Made by a program: the position numbers and the translations under genes
Shown: piece by piece, positions 23,601 to 35,017 of the stretch
Numbering within the stretch: the stretch's first letter is position 1
Layout: each line of letters begins with the position of its first letter
Assembly (NCBI GenBank): GCA_036852015.1
Contig: JAANDG010000163.1
Span: forward strand, 186,001 to 250,000
Reading direction: 5' to 3'
DNA length: 64,000 bases
DNA from: Pelodera strongyloides
Taxonomy: Eukaryota; Nematoda; Chromadorea; Rhabditida; Rhabditidae
Notes under the pieces: model-generated
Databases searched by the model: none
What the model was told of the DNA's origin: nothing
The model's input: only the letters and a program-made list of their open reading frames with translations

Positions 23601-26600
23601 TAGTCCACAGGATTAGGAATATAGAAGGGAATATTATATACATTTACGAATGTTCGTCCCAGGATCTGAACTTATACTTATCTTGATTGCTTAAACCTAG
23701 GCTTCAATGCCTATTTCACTTTACGGTGGAGCTGTTAGTACGTTAGTAGTCCAACGGATTAGCAATATAGAAGGGAACATTACACATATATACTTTACAA
23801 ATGTTCAGTGGTTAAACTAAAGGCTCCACCCCAGGCTCTGAACTTATTTATTTATTTATTCATTACGTAACTCCGAGGTCTGTCTCAAACAATATGATGC
23901 ATAGAAAGCAGTGTAGGTATAACTAAGAACCATTGGGACTGTCCTGGTGCAATTGGTACCAATAACCTTTCTTGTATACCATTGTTGCACGCTCACCATC
24001 ATATTACATTATACCGTACCATTGGCATTTCTTAGGTTATGGACCTTTGGTTAGATACCTTAAATCTCAGCTTTGAGGCCAAGGTCCAATTATGGACCTT
24101 AGCCAAAGCCTAAGCTTAAGCTTTCTGCTCTTGAGCTTGAGGGTGGAGCCCGCAGTAGTTCAGGTTCAGATGAATATATCCACATACAACAAATCCGATT
24201 CCACTTCTCCTTGGGCTTGTACCATGTACGGTGATGACATCTAATTGTTAGAACATTAGATACCTTAATTAGCTTTCTTGTTTCATACATTTGTTCTAAT
24301 TTAGCAGTACTTTGCTCATTTTGTGTTTTGATTAGTTTACTTATGACTTATGGCTATGTGAGCTCGTATGTTTTTCAAAATATAAACTTCACTGAAAATA
24401 TCGTTCATTTTCTGCTGTTTCTTTAGCGAGCGATCAGAGACCGACATAGGTAGGCCGAAACCGGGGCCATAAGCGGGCCTAGTACAATTAGTGTTGGGCC
24501 CGCCCGCGGGCCATCCCTAGACCTAGACCAAGAATTTGTTTGCGACAAAGTGTTCGTTTATGTGAGCTTTATGGCTCGGGCTGGCTAAGTAAGGGCTATT
24601 TATTTGTCGCGAGGCTTTATTGTATAAAATGGTTACTGTAGCTGTAGCTTGGCTCACATAAATTCCCGCACGTCGATAGAATTTTTGGAACACGTATCCA
24701 TACTGTAAGCGTTTTTAAAGCAGTATTGTACCTAATTTAGGAAATTTGCGTGTGATACGCATATCCTATGTAAATTGGTGCTGGGAGCTTCGGACGGGCA
24801 CGAAAAATTTGCATATGATTCATGGGATATGCGTATCATATGCAAATTTCTCAAAGTAGGTACAATACTGCTTTAACTTTCTTGGGTTTTCTCTCTCTCT
24901 CCACCCCTAATATTTCCTTTCTTTTCATAGTTTTCTTCTTGTAATTTTAATTTATGGCTCATTTCACTTTGAAACAATTAAATTGCAGAACTAATTATAG
25001 AAATAAAATGTCACTAGAGACTTTATTCCGTAAAAGACTGCGTCTCAAGCAGTCGAAGAACCTTACACTGGATGCTGCGAGGATCCCAGATAAGGTAATC
25101 AATATGATTTGTGAATATGAACTGATGTAAGCGAAGGTCACGGGTTCAATTCCCATTTTTTGTAGGTTGGTTTTTGACTCGGTTTTTGAAACGCGAGTAC
25201 GCTATATTCTCATGTAGTGTTTGCAACTAACTGCGTGATACTTTGCGTTTTTTTAGTCTAATTTTATTCATTTGCATAACATGGTAATGCATTTACTCAA
25301 CGTATATTTGAAAAACCAACTGTTATATTGCTTTAATAGTTTCCTTCTAATTCACTTTTCATTTCACGACACATCGCTGGTGAAAGCGGCTTTTTTTAAT
25401 TTTCCCTTTTTAATGAGTTGTTTTCTTCCTTCAGATTCTTACGCCTTTTATGAACATATGGGTTTCTTCGTATCTCATATCTTTGTCCTCTAACTCACAT
25501 ACTGCTTCATTTGCCGTTAATTCACCCAAGTGTAGGCGTAATAAGAATAAGAGCTATGGTCGAAGATGCAAATTCAATTTGACTACCTCTCAATAGACTT
25601 TCGGGAGTGTCATGCATCCTGTCCACTAAAAACACCTACAATGGAGTTTGAACTCTTAAAGCCTAAGCCTAAGCCTAAGCCTAAGCCTAAGCCTAAGCCT
25701 AAGCCTAAGCCTAAGCCTAAGCCTAGACTAACAATAAGTCCTAGACGTCCCCTTGAAAAAGAAAGAAAGTTGGTAAACAATAAAGGACATCTAACGTTGA
25801 ACAACGGCTTTGTTGTCTGTTGACAAAGAAGGGGACGCATTAATTAGGCGCAGCTAATTAGGCAACATTCAATTATCGTTAATAAATTTTTTCAAACGAA
25901 CTTAGCTTGTTTCCCTTTTAGCAGCTACCCACAGGAAAGTGAAAACCCCCGATTTCGCCCCGATTCTTTCAAAAAACACCCCAAAAAGCCCCATCACGTC
26001 CCGATTTCGCCTCGATCACAAATAGTTTTTTCCAAAACACCCCGATTCTTTCAAAAACCCTCGATTTTGCCTCGCTTATTTTCCGAAAAACCCGGATTTC
26101 GCCCCGATTCTTTCAAAAAACACCCCAAAAAACCCGATCACGTCCCGATTTCGCCCCGATCACAAATAATTTTTTCAAAAACACCCCGATTCTTTCAAAA
26201 AAGGGACTTGATCAGGGCGAAATCGGGGTTTGGTTTCCTATAAGACACTTACAATTAGAAGAACGGTGTGTTTCGTTTCAGCATCTTTATTTCAAGACCT
26301 TTTGAAAACTAGCCTAGTTCGTGTAGCGTAGAAAAGAATGTAACAAAACGGACGCTAAAGAATTAATTAAACAGATATGCCCACCAAAATTAGCCTTTTT
26401 TGTTAATTAATAGATTCTCCATCGACATATTTACTCTTTTGCTCTTTAGTCAAACAAGTAAATGAAATATTTTGTCACATTGATGCCTAGCCGTATAGCT
26501 TCAAACAAATATGCTAATCTCTGGCTGCGCGCGGTTAGAATCTGGCGCAGATATGGCTCACACGCAAAATTATGTTCGTGCTTTATAACCCTACGAGGTA

Positions 26601-29600
26601 TTGAATGACCCTTTATTGAGTGCTATTCGTTGTTGACACATTGCAACTATACCCGAGCTTTGCAACAATTTCCGCGCAAAGGTTGAAAAAGTGGAGTGGT
26701 AAAATGATATTCTCTCTATTTTGTGCAAATATTATTTTTACGTGCCCGATGACTTGAGTTTGAGGTCAAACGGCTAGGGTTTCGGTTTAGGTTTTAACAG
26801 CATGACTTACGTACTACGAGGTTGTCATATAATCGCTGCGCACCTACATATTAGCCCGTATTCTCCTGTCGACGGAAACGTTCCGTTTGGGAAATGGAAA
26901 AATTTGCATACGAATGAGCTCCCAAACGGAACATTCCCGTTGACCCGAGAATACGGGCTATTAGCTGGGAAGTTACGCAGGGGGAGATACATATACGCAA
27001 TGGGGTCGTGGTGGGAAGTTACGCAGAGGGTATAACTCTATCGCAGTATGAAACTAATAATACCGCCCAATTTTTCACCATGATTTAGATTGAAGATTTG
27101 CCGAGTTCGAAAATTTTTACACAATTTATACTATGCTTACCGATAGTGTGATAGATAGATAGTCAACGGACATTTTTGTTGAACCAAAGTCTTCACCAAA
27201 AGGCCTTCACAAAATCATGCAGTGGCGTAGCTGTACATATTATTTTTATTTCATGAAAATGGTATCATGCAGTGACCGCCCCTAATTAGCAATATGGTAT
27301 CAAAGAAACAAGTAGTTGAAGAGCAAAAAATTTGCTTATGGCTCAAATTATAATAGGTACATTATGCTAATTTCTACCGTACCCTAATTATATTGATTTT
27401 CAGTCGTCCTCGCATCCTCATCATACCTCGTTCTCCTTTGGTATGTCTTATTCACGAGGAGCAAGCCCTAATTCGTCGACTCCGCCAAAAATCCAAATTA
27501 ACGGGATGGACTCGACTAATGATCTGCAACAACCGGATACTGTAAGTTTGATAATTGATTGGAGCAATTATCGATTAGGATTACGGTAGTTATCGATTAG
27601 GATTACGGTAGTACAATTGGTTAGAACAATTATCGATTAGGATTATGGTACTCATCATTGTCGATTAGCTTAGTTTATACTGTCGTTTTGATCATTGAAT
27701 GATGGTAATAAGGTAGCTTTCAAACAAGATTGTCACCGCTCTGCATGGTGATTCGAGAAATTACATTTAAAGTGAAGTAGCTGGCGGTTTTTGAAACACA
27801 TCGAGTACACCATCATTCTTATGCAGCTTATGAACATAAATTAGAATAAAAAATCGAGCTAAATTCGAGCAACTTTATATAAATACGTAAGAATTCAGCT
27901 GTCCACGATGCGTTTCAAAAACCGGACGGAATTTCGCTTTAAATTACTACCAGTTAGGCACGCAACTACAATAATGGTGCCACGGTGTGTAAGAAAATAT
28001 TCATGGCATGAAACATTTGTTTTTTCACACATTTTTTACTGATTCGGTTAGTACTTCTGAAAAGAAAAGTCTGAAAATTTTAGTGATGTGAACGTTTGTG
28101 GCTCCCCGGGGAAAGGGCTACATAAACTTTTACCATTTTTTGTACGGTCGTAATACACCACACAGTACTTCGGAATATTGAGTTCTCTTAGAAAATTCTG
28201 CAGTTATTTTCGGGTTGCAGCTTGCAGAGAGCGCACACTGCACGAAAGAGTATCCGTATTAAATAGAGTGGTACTTATATTAAATATTATTTAAATATTT
28301 ATTGACACATTGTGCATCAATATGATGAAAGATATTCAGCGACAATTGAATGGTACTTATACGCATACACTATTGTATCTTTGCCACGTTACATTAATCA
28401 ACAATCGATAAACACCCTGCAAATTTATGCACATTCTATACTCTTGAGTGCTGAATTACGCTGTGTTTAGGTGCTTACTGCTTAAAGCGAAATAGCGGCC
28501 GGTTTTTGAAACCATTGTGGACATCTGAATTCTTACGTATCTATGCTAATTTGCTCGAATTAACTCGATTTTTTTTATTCAAATTTAGTTCGTGTGCATA
28601 GTTTCAAAAACCGGCCGTTTTTCAAACATCTACCAAAACAACTTTATCTATTTATTTTGCTTTAAAACCTTGCTTCTGCTTCTGGTTAAAAATATATCCC
28701 AAATAGTGATACTACGGTAAAGACCGTAAAGATACCACCATTGTGTATCACGTTACAGTAGTGAGTAGTTAACTATTTACTGTGGAAAATGAATAATTAT
28801 TCGAACGTCTACCAAAAACAACTTTCTCTATTTATTTATTATCGTTGTTAATTTATGCTGAATAAATTAGAGCTCACGAGATATGAATGTTTTGGTTTTG
28901 CGGCAAAAGCAAAAACATCATAGAAAATATTGCGTGCTTGGCAATCATGGTATACTTGTTCTAGGTAGTTTGTGTTTTGAGCGAACGCCTCGGTAGCTTA
29001 TCATACACTAATTCAGCTAATATGATGTATCTTTAAAATTTAGTCAGTCTATTCGAAAGACTGAATTTCGGATTTTGGTTATTTTTCGTTACAGCAAAGC
29101 ATCTGTTAACTAATTCAAGCGAAATACCGGCCCTTTTTGAAAAACATCGAGTAGACTAGCATTTTTAGACAGCTTATGCAGATGCTATGAATAAAAAATG
29201 GAGCTAAATTCGAGCAAATTAGCACAAATGCCTAAGAATTCAGTTATCCACGATGCGTTTCAAAAACCGGCCGGAATTTCGCTTTAACATTGCGACTGAA
29301 AGGTTGACTAATTCATGGATAGTACTTTTAAGATATTACTAAATTAGATCTAGTTTCAGAGGGTGTAAAATTTTGTAATAGGGATTACTATGTTATTTGT
29401 GATTAAGCTTCGCCATATTATGTTGAATAGTTGAATGTGGCAGTTATATTGAATGGATAAATAAATGGCCTGCTCCTTACTTCCTCATCTGTACCTATAT
29501 ATTAGGCCATAAGCCATAAGCTAGCGTGTCTTATTCCAATTAGGTCCCATTTTAGGGCCCAAAGTCCCGCTTTATGACTTTTCCCCCCTCGCTATGAAAA

Positions 29601-31982
29601 GTTAACGACGTTACGCCCACACAGATACGCCCACATCCCACCATATATATATATACATATATAAGCCGCTAAGCAGAATTGCAAAGGTATATTTTGGTGC
29701 CTAAGATTGTTTTGCTAAAGGTTAAAAGATGTCATAATTCAAATGGTTTTTTGATGTGAACTTTCGCCTACGCTTTTGCGCTCATTGGAAACAGGATAAT
29801 TGGGTTTCTAGGCGTTCCTTAGTTTCCTTGTTTTAAAACGAGTGAAGAACACTTTTCAGTTTGGAATCTCTTGATAACATAGAGATAGGGTAGCTTTCCT
29901 ACTCTTGAAGTTTTAAAGCAGTATTGCACCTAGTTTTGTGAAATTTGCACATGATATGCGTTCATATGATACATATTCAAATTTGGGCCTTCCGGCACAC
30001 AATTTACATATGACATGTTGAGACGCAGGTATTAACGATACGTTTCTCAAACTATGTACAATACTGCTTTTTTCACGGTGATGCTCATGAAATTTGACTG
30101 TCTTGTGAGTATGTTTCTACCAAGTCGTTTTGTTTCGGTTGTTTCAAAGACGTGTTTCAAGTGAATCGTGATACACTACGAGACAATACTAAAATCGAAA
30201 TTGACCTCTTCCACTGCGAAATAACCTGGTTATGTGTCCATTATCCGCTTAAATAATTTATTCTAAACTTATCTTTATACTTTCCAGGTAAACTCATCAC
30301 CAAATCTTGCCCACGAAATGAGCGACCTGACCCCAATTGTAATCAAAAATGCCGCCACGAAACGCATGGAGTTTTTAACTTCGGCCGGAAATTTAACGGT
30401 TCGAAGTTTGGACGACGGACATATTGCCGCAGTACAACTTGAGGTAACAACTGGGTTTCTTTATTATTGTATGGGGTCGGGTAACTGACAATTGTGACGT
30501 TAATTACGGTCACACGAGTTTGTTATTAATTATCCACTGGGCTACTTTAATTGGATTTTCTATTAGTCTAATTGCCCATTGCCGGTTAACTTCGAAAAAC
30601 TGTTCTCGAGCCTTATCTCTTTGATAGACCACCACATAAAACGGACTCAAAATGTAAAATCCAAAGTTGACTGACAAACTTGCATGTACTGCATTTTATG
30701 TGCAACACTACATATATTATCTTTTGAATTACGAATAATTTAGATGAAACCGCTCACCCGAGCCAAGTCTCTATCGCCTCTCAAGCAAATGCGTACGTAT
30801 TCATTCCGATCGCTGAATTCCGAAGAGAATGCTTTGGATCATATGGTAAGCTTTTATATTTAATATTATTTTGTATGTAATTATATTAGTTGCTTTACTA
30901 TGATTTTATTATAAACTATCCATTCGACTACATGGTTTTTTAGATATGGTGTTGATGCTAGGAATGCTTTCTGTGCCATGAATTATCTATTATAGTTCAA
31001 TTTGATCGTCTTAATTGTTTAAGCTATCTATCTTGTCGTCACTTTGTTATGTTATGGGGTTTGCAAGTATGCCGAAAAATTTGTCTTGGAAAAATGAGTC
31101 TTGGAACGATTTTATAATTTCTCATGTTATATATTCATTCTTAGTTCCAAAGTACGGTATCTCGTGTACATACTTGCAAACCCCATTGTACATTGAGAAA
31201 AAAATTCTACAAACAAATAGAGATGAGAAAATTAAGGAAGAACTCTCGACAGAACCCTTTCTTTAACTTTTGAAAATTTGGCAAAATTCAATACAAAGGG
31301 ACAACGCTACTTCTTTTTCGTTTCACCCAATTAGAGGGTCTAGTACTCTAATCTAATTGTGTTTGCTGGTCAGTCTGACCAAATAATTAGGCGACAAGCA
31401 CATTTCGAAACCTGAAAAAATGTTTAGAGCGGTTTTGCATGTGGTTTGTGAAACGTTTACTGCGCATTTATGTAAATTCAGGCGTACAAAAATGTGTTTG
31501 CAAATAAAACGTGAGAATGCGGTTTTCTAGCATAATTTTCAAAAACAGCATGCCATACCTCTCTTTTTTTAGCACTGCGCCGCGATCCACAACACGTGGA
31601 GCATTGTAAAAGAAAAATGCCACCAAATGGGTCACGAGTTCGGTTTTCTCGTGTTCGACAGGATTTTTGAGCAACAACCGAAGTTGAAAACGTTATTTAA
31701 AGGTTGGAATTGTTTTTGGTTTTGCACCTTTATCCAGATCTACCACGAAATATAGTGCATGGAGTGAATTCATTATCGTGCAGAATCATAAAAAAGCTTA
31801 CAGAACATAATTTAGCCTATGTTTAACTCTAAAGCTAACCCTAACCCTTTAACTTTCGGGTAACTATCGGGTAAGAACCGGTAAGGGTGGTAAAGGGTAA
31901 GAATCCTTAGAAAAACTATAACCTTTCCATTTACAGTACTATCACCCTTTATCAACTGAAAGAATCATGCAACTGGAAATAA

Positions 31983-32016
<34 letters not shown>

Positions 32017-33673
32017 TAACTCTCGGGAGGTAAAGGACAAGAACCCTTAGAATTTGAAGTTACCGACGCTTACCGAGTCGGTAAAGTTTACTAACTTTTT
32101 GATTTAGTTGACGAGTACGATTCTCTATCACTTATTCCCGAAGATCACGAGTTCATCCGACACACGCGTTTATTCACCAATGTATTGGATATAGCGGTGA
32201 GTGCGCGTCGATATTGCTCTTGTGCCGCGACAATGTCGCAAACATGGGTTTACATATGGCGGCGTATCATTTTCATCTCTATCTGGAAGCATGTAAAAAT
32301 ACAATCGATGCAGAACATTCCTAGCTGACAAGAGTTGTTTTCGTATACGAAAATGTTGGGTTATCGGCTAGATGAAATTTGAAAACACCAATGTTCATTC
32401 ATGTGATAAAAGTGCATAATATTCAATTAATCAGTTAATAGCTTCCTGCTTCTTCGATGCAAATTTAAAAAAAATTCTCGTCCTTTTTCTGTGACCTGAG
32501 TCCGTATTCACCAACACACAGGGAGCCATCCCTGACCTCCCCAGGGAGCTAAAGAGTATGAGAGCAGAAGAGATTCGGAGCGCTCATGAGCCTAGGGAGG
32601 TCGCCCTGCGTGTTGGTGAATACATACGACCTCTGGTTCCGTTTTACTGTGGTGGTGTTTTTTTTTTCGTAAGAATAAATGTTACTATTAAGAATTTAGG
32701 TCCGAAATGTTGACGAATTGGAGGTACATATCGCGCCAATATTATTTAAATATGGAGAACGACATTTTGCCAGTTCAGCGGTAAGTTTTCGACCTTTCCT
32801 TGAGAAACGAACAATATTAGCCCGTATTCTCGGAACGACGGAAATGTTCCGTTGGGGAGGGGAACTCATTTGTATGCAAATTTCTCGACTATCTAGACTA
32901 CATTGAGGAAAAATTTGCATACAACTGAGTTCCCCAACGGAACATTTCCGTCGTCCCGTGAATACGGGCTATTATGGAATCTTATGATTCTTGTATGATA
33001 ATGTTGTATATTGAGTCTTGACTTGCACTTATTTCATCAAAAAAGGACAGGGGTAGTATGTATGCTATTCTGTGTGGAGGAAAACAGGGCCCAGTTTCAT
33101 AATAGTTATTAACTTATTATTAGAGCTCCTAAGTATAGAAAAAATAATACATTTACTGCATATTTTTTCAGTCCTCCTCTTTCAACGAAGAAACTGTTCG
33201 ATTATTTTGTGGACAAGTTGTCTGTGCGGTAGCAGATCTGTTGGGCGAAAGTGTTCAGCCAATCTCTATGGAAGCTTGGATCGAAATGATGAGGTATTTA
33301 TTTAAAGTGGTATGCTACGTGGTTTGTGAAATTGTGTTCGACAGCCCAATTTACCTTTCTGGAAATCTGCAGCACACGGTTGGAAGGCAATTTGCATATA
33401 ATGCTTGCGACAACAGTTGCCTGGACAGGAATTTGAAAAATCCATTTGTATATGTCTGGCAGGCTGCGCCTAGGTGAAAAGTTCAAGTTAGATAAAATCT
33501 TAGAATGTTTGATAAATATTTAATACATTTCCATACAAAAACAGGTAAAATAAAATGTTCTTTCCAGGTACCTCGGCCGAAAACTACTCGATGGCTACGA
33601 ATTTGCTCGGATTAGCACAAAACGGCGTATTTCAATCAATAAGAACGATCACCATTTATTCCTGATGTTGTAG
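14540..33673 (+). CDS. Nematode-type globin (GLB family), multi-exon
   Basis: Heme-binding globin. Confident exons, with phases that fit and sum to 308 codons including stop: 27404-27541, 30288-30443, 30744-30845, 31573-31702, 32108-32196, 32700-32780, 33172-33293, 33568-33673 (stop TAG). The fold runs from TWSIVKEKC..GFLVFDRIF (helices A-B), through QPKLKTLF (C/CD1 Phe) and FIRHTRLF with the distal E7 His, to KYGERHF with the proximal F8 His, then VRLFCGQ and AWIEMMRYLGRKLLDGY (helices G-H). A Ser/Thr/Pro-rich N-terminal extension precedes it. Two earlier exons are tentative. 14540-~14659 begins MGNSHSEE (an N-myristoylation-like start) right after a strong TTTCAG that could be a trans-splice site. 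25008-25094 has its own ATG (MSLETLFRK), joins the next exon in phase, and could be an alternative start. How these two connect is unresolved. Introns are swollen by MITEs. Confidence 0.85.
14882..15177. mobile_element. Chimeric TTAA MITE: family A left end, family C right end
   Basis: Starts TTAA + AGCGAAATACTGACCGG and GTTTTTGAAACGCATCGG (family A). It then passes into the inverted GCATATGATACGCATATCC / GGATACG..ATATGC core and ends GGTACAATACTGC + TTAA (family C, as at 24715-24876). Near 15030 the family A right arm stops at CCACGACGCGTTT. Confidence 0.8.
15417..15655. mobile_element. Fold-back element with GGCCTATTGGA-type ends, copy 2
   Basis: Shares CACCACTGGACACC, CAGCTAAGCATGT, the ATTTACAAAATAC core and GGTGTCC words with 6381-6734, in the same order. 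Confidence 0.65.
15656..17510. other. Globin intron sequence with small repeats
   Basis: Holds short tandem motifs (GTAGACGTGTAGACGTGTAGA at 15938-15960; ACCACAGGTTA words at 16650-16770), a GC-rich palindromic patch at 17045-17160, and a weak fold-back at about 17240-17390. No coding exon recognised. Confidence 0.45.
17511..17718. repeat. GA-rich microsatellite (~200 bp)
   Basis: Nearly pure purine tract of GA, GAGA and GAAGA steps. Confidence 0.95.
17847..20807. mobile_element. 3-kb TTAA element with ~220-bp terminal inverted repeats, no transposase seen
   Basis: TTAA + AGGGATAGGTTCATCTCAAA at the left and its inverse plus TTAA at the right. The arms stay recognisable for about 220 bp (for example AATTAAATCAATCACA / TGTGATTGATTTAATT; CTTCCTTTATTGGAAG / CTTCCAATAAAGGAAG). 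Inside each arm is a GC-rich patch (18085-18240; 20405-20550). The middle ~2.1 kb has no ORF over about 90 codons, so it is non-autonomous, or a smaller MITE that acquired filler. The ends match the 437-bp element at 10151. Confidence 0.78.
20852..21248. mobile_element. TTAA fold-back MITE (TTAAAGGGACAGGCCCATC ends)
   Basis: A 397-bp near-palindrome: GGGACAGGCCCATC and its inverse at the ends, TTAA on both sides. The right TTAA is also the left TTAA of the adjoining family A copy. Confidence 0.9.
21245..21424. mobile_element. TTAA MITE family A, copy 5 (abuts the preceding MITE)
   Basis: TTAA + AGAGAAATACCGACCGG at the left and AAAAACCGGCCGGTACTTCG..TTAA at the right. Confidence 0.85.
21425..22430. 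other. Globin intron, no further feature
   Basis: AT-rich; a short AAGTACAAAGTACAAAGTAC run lies near 21990. No exon seen. Confidence 0.45.
22431..22603. mobile_element. TTAA MITE family A, copy 6
   Basis: TTAA + AGCGAAATACCGGCCAG at the left and AACCGGCCGGTATTTCCCT + TTAA at the right. Confidence 0.88.
22753..22919. mobile_element. TTAA MITE family A, copy 7 (degenerate right end)
   Basis: TTAA + AGCGAAATAACGGCCGG at the left; the right end reads CAAAAACCTTCCAGTATTTAGC and lacks the TTAA. Confidence 0.78.
22920..24714. other. Globin intron with a local duplication
   Basis: About 23590-23690 and 23725-23830 are diverged direct copies (GTGGAG.TGTTAGTA, AGGATTAGGAATATAGAAGG / CGGATTAGCAATATAGAAGG). 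A repeat at 23850-23945 (CAATATGATG.ATAGAAAGCA) recurs at about 46320-46440. No exon recognised. Confidence 0.45.
24715..24876. mobile_element. TTAA MITE family C
   Basis: TTAA + AGCAGTATTGTACCTA at the left and TAGGTACAATACTGCT + TTAA at the right, with inner arms GATACGCATATCC / GGATATGCGTATC. Confidence 0.88.
25661..25726 (+). repeat. Interstitial telomere-like block, (GCCTAA)11
   Basis: Ten perfect GCCTAA units plus one GCCTAG. The complement is TTAGGC, the known nematode telomere repeat. It lies in a globin intron; the open frames across it (KPKPKP or GLGLGL) are artefacts. Confidence 0.95.
25930..26225. repeat. C-rich tandem repeat (CCCCGATTTCGCCCCGATTC type)
   Basis: Two to three imperfect ~125-165-bp units built from CCCGATTTCGCC, GATTCTTTCAAAAA and ACACCCC. 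It ends with an inverted piece (GGGCGAAATCGGGG). Confidence 0.75.
26226..26848. other. No gene seen (globin intron)
   Basis: AT-rich sequence; no exon or clear repeat recognised. Confidence 0.4.
26854..26958. mobile_element. Small fold-back element E, copy 1 (TATTA on both sides)
   Basis: GCCCGTATTCTCCTGTCGACGG and its inverse at the ends, inner arms CGTTCCGTTTGGGA / TCCCAAACGGAACA, flanked by TATTA in direct orientation. The second copy is at 32820-32969. Confidence 0.82.
27767..27942. mobile_element. TTAA MITE family A, copy 8
   Basis: TTAA + AGTGAAGTAGCTGGCGG at the left; CAAAAACCGGACGGAATTTC..TTAA at the right. Confidence 0.82.
28482..28625. mobile_element. TTAA MITE family A, copy 9 (right end truncated)
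   Basis: Left end intact (TTAA + AGCGAAATAGCGGCCGG). The right side stops after CAAAAACCGGCCG. Confidence 0.78.
29113..29287. mobile_element. TTAA MITE family A, copy 10
   Basis: The left end has lost the TTAA (TTCAAGCGAAATACCGGCC); the right end is intact with TTAA. Confidence 0.8.
29913..30072. mobile_element. TTAA MITE family C, copy 2
   Basis: TTAA + AGCAGTATTGCACCTAG at the left; TATGTACAATACTGC at the right, where the TTAA is replaced by T-rich sequence. Confidence 0.75.
31982..32014. repeat. (TTA)n microsatellite
   Basis: About ten TTA steps within the globin intron between exons 31573-31702 and 32108-32196. Confidence 0.9.
32501..32627. mobile_element. Fold-back element F, copy 1 (CCGTATTCACCAACACGCAG ends)
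   Basis: Inverted ends CCGTATTCACCAACAC / GTGTTGGTGAATAC with GGGAGC / CTAGGGAGG inner arms; lies in a globin intron. Other copies: 48341-48512, 58781-58920, and a diverged one at 36800-36928. Confidence 0.82.
32820..32969. mobile_element. Small fold-back element E, copy 2 (TATTA on both sides)
   Basis: Same ends as 26854-26958 (GCCCGTATTCTCGG) with inner arms CGACGGAAATGTTCCG and CGGAACATTTCCGTCG. It fills most of the intron between two globin exons. Confidence 0.85.
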
Positions 33674-34061
33674 TTTGTAGTTTATAGTGCTGTATTATGC
33701 AAAACCAAACTACAAAGCAATAGCTTATTTTTGATTTTCATCGAATTATCCTAGTGTATATTTTTGTTATCTATAATGCGTGTTTATAGTGGCCGTCATC
33801 AGCACTGAATGACACGCTACGGCACTTTTAAACTAGGGCACCTTGAATACATATGTCTGACGAGGAGCGCGAAACGGGTACTACTGTACATTTTATTTAT
33901 TTATTTAACTGATGACAATTTTCGATTTCCAGTTTTAAAATACTGTGTACGAATGTACAATCAAATGAGCTATTTTGAAGATTTCATCATCTGATCTCAA
34001 AACTATTTGGCAGTTGATCTCGTTGTATATTTTTCGATTAAACAGAAGCAATAGTTGAATG

Positions 34062-34067
34062 AATAAA
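34062..34067 (+). terminator. Possible polyadenylation signal (AATAAA) for the globin gene
   Basis: First good AATAAA after the stop at 33673, about 390 nt downstream. Confidence 0.35.
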
Positions 34068-34141
34068 CTTTTTTCCAAAAATAAAATAAAAGGTTCGGCA
34101 GCATTCTTGACGCACGGAAGAAAATCATTATACACCAGTAA

Positions 34142-34408
34142 AGGCGCGTTCGAGTTGGGAAAAAGTTATGGAATTCCGGAATTCCACCGTTCGAGATGCG
34201 ACACCGGAAACGTAAATGTTTTTTTTCCGTTATTTAGCCCCAACCGTCGGGGTCAAGCGTCATTTTTGGCTCTTGCAGTTGTCAAAAATATAATCCCACA
34301 ACGATTCCACTACGGTATTTTTGCTTGTCCTCGCACGTTTCCGCGTCCATCTCGAACGCTGGAATTCCGGAATTCTACCAACTTTTTCCCAACTCGAACG
34401 CGGCTAAA
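34142..34408. mobile_element. Fold-back element (GCGCGTTCGAGTTGGGAAAA ends)
   Basis: Inverted ends GCGTTCGAGTTGGGAAAAAG / CTTTTTCCCAACTCGAACGC and GGAATTCCGGAATTCCACC / GGAATTCCGGAATTCTACC. The open frames that cross it are artefacts. Confidence 0.82.
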
Positions 34409-35017
34409 GGGCGCGTTCGGGAAGCGGAATTCCGAACAAAAAAAAACGTTTCAAAAGTGGTTCGGGATTGGAGGTCGGAAATACGTTTCTCTTCCACAGT
34501 AACCAATGGATTAGGATTTGCATATGCTGCTTTGCATACCGGATCCTTCGATAAAAGGAAACTATTTGAGCAATTCATTCTCGTGAGCCTCCACCATTAT
34601 GACAGAAGTGTATAGTGATAATTCGACATATAATCAGATACAGACAGACACAGACATGATGTTTTATTAAATTTTCAACAAAACCGAGTGAATTTGATCA
34701 AATAAATATATATTACGCATTCGAAATGTAAACACACTGAGTGTGGCGTTATTGAGAAACGTGAGAATTGATGAGTTTACGCAAGCCTGAAAATATTATT
34801 TTTGCGTACCATTCGGTTCTGTCTACCGTAATCCATGAGGTGTGTACCACGTTATAAAATTGACCCAGTATCAGAGGCAAAGTAAACGTTATGTTTCACT
34901 AACAGCGTAAAAGACGTTGCAAAAACAACAATACATTGAGGGAGGCGATGTAGTATCAGAGGCAAAAAAAATGAACATAATACAAAGTAAAAAGCATAAA
35001 AGCTTATCCTACCTGTT

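Noticed and set aside
25566..25840. KPKPKP / GLGLGL proteins
   Set aside because: Translations of the GCCTAA telomere-like block in two frames; no splice or coding context.
34059..34615. 147- and 96-codon open frames after the globin gene
   Set aside because: They cross a fold-back element and its inverted arms; no family resemblance.
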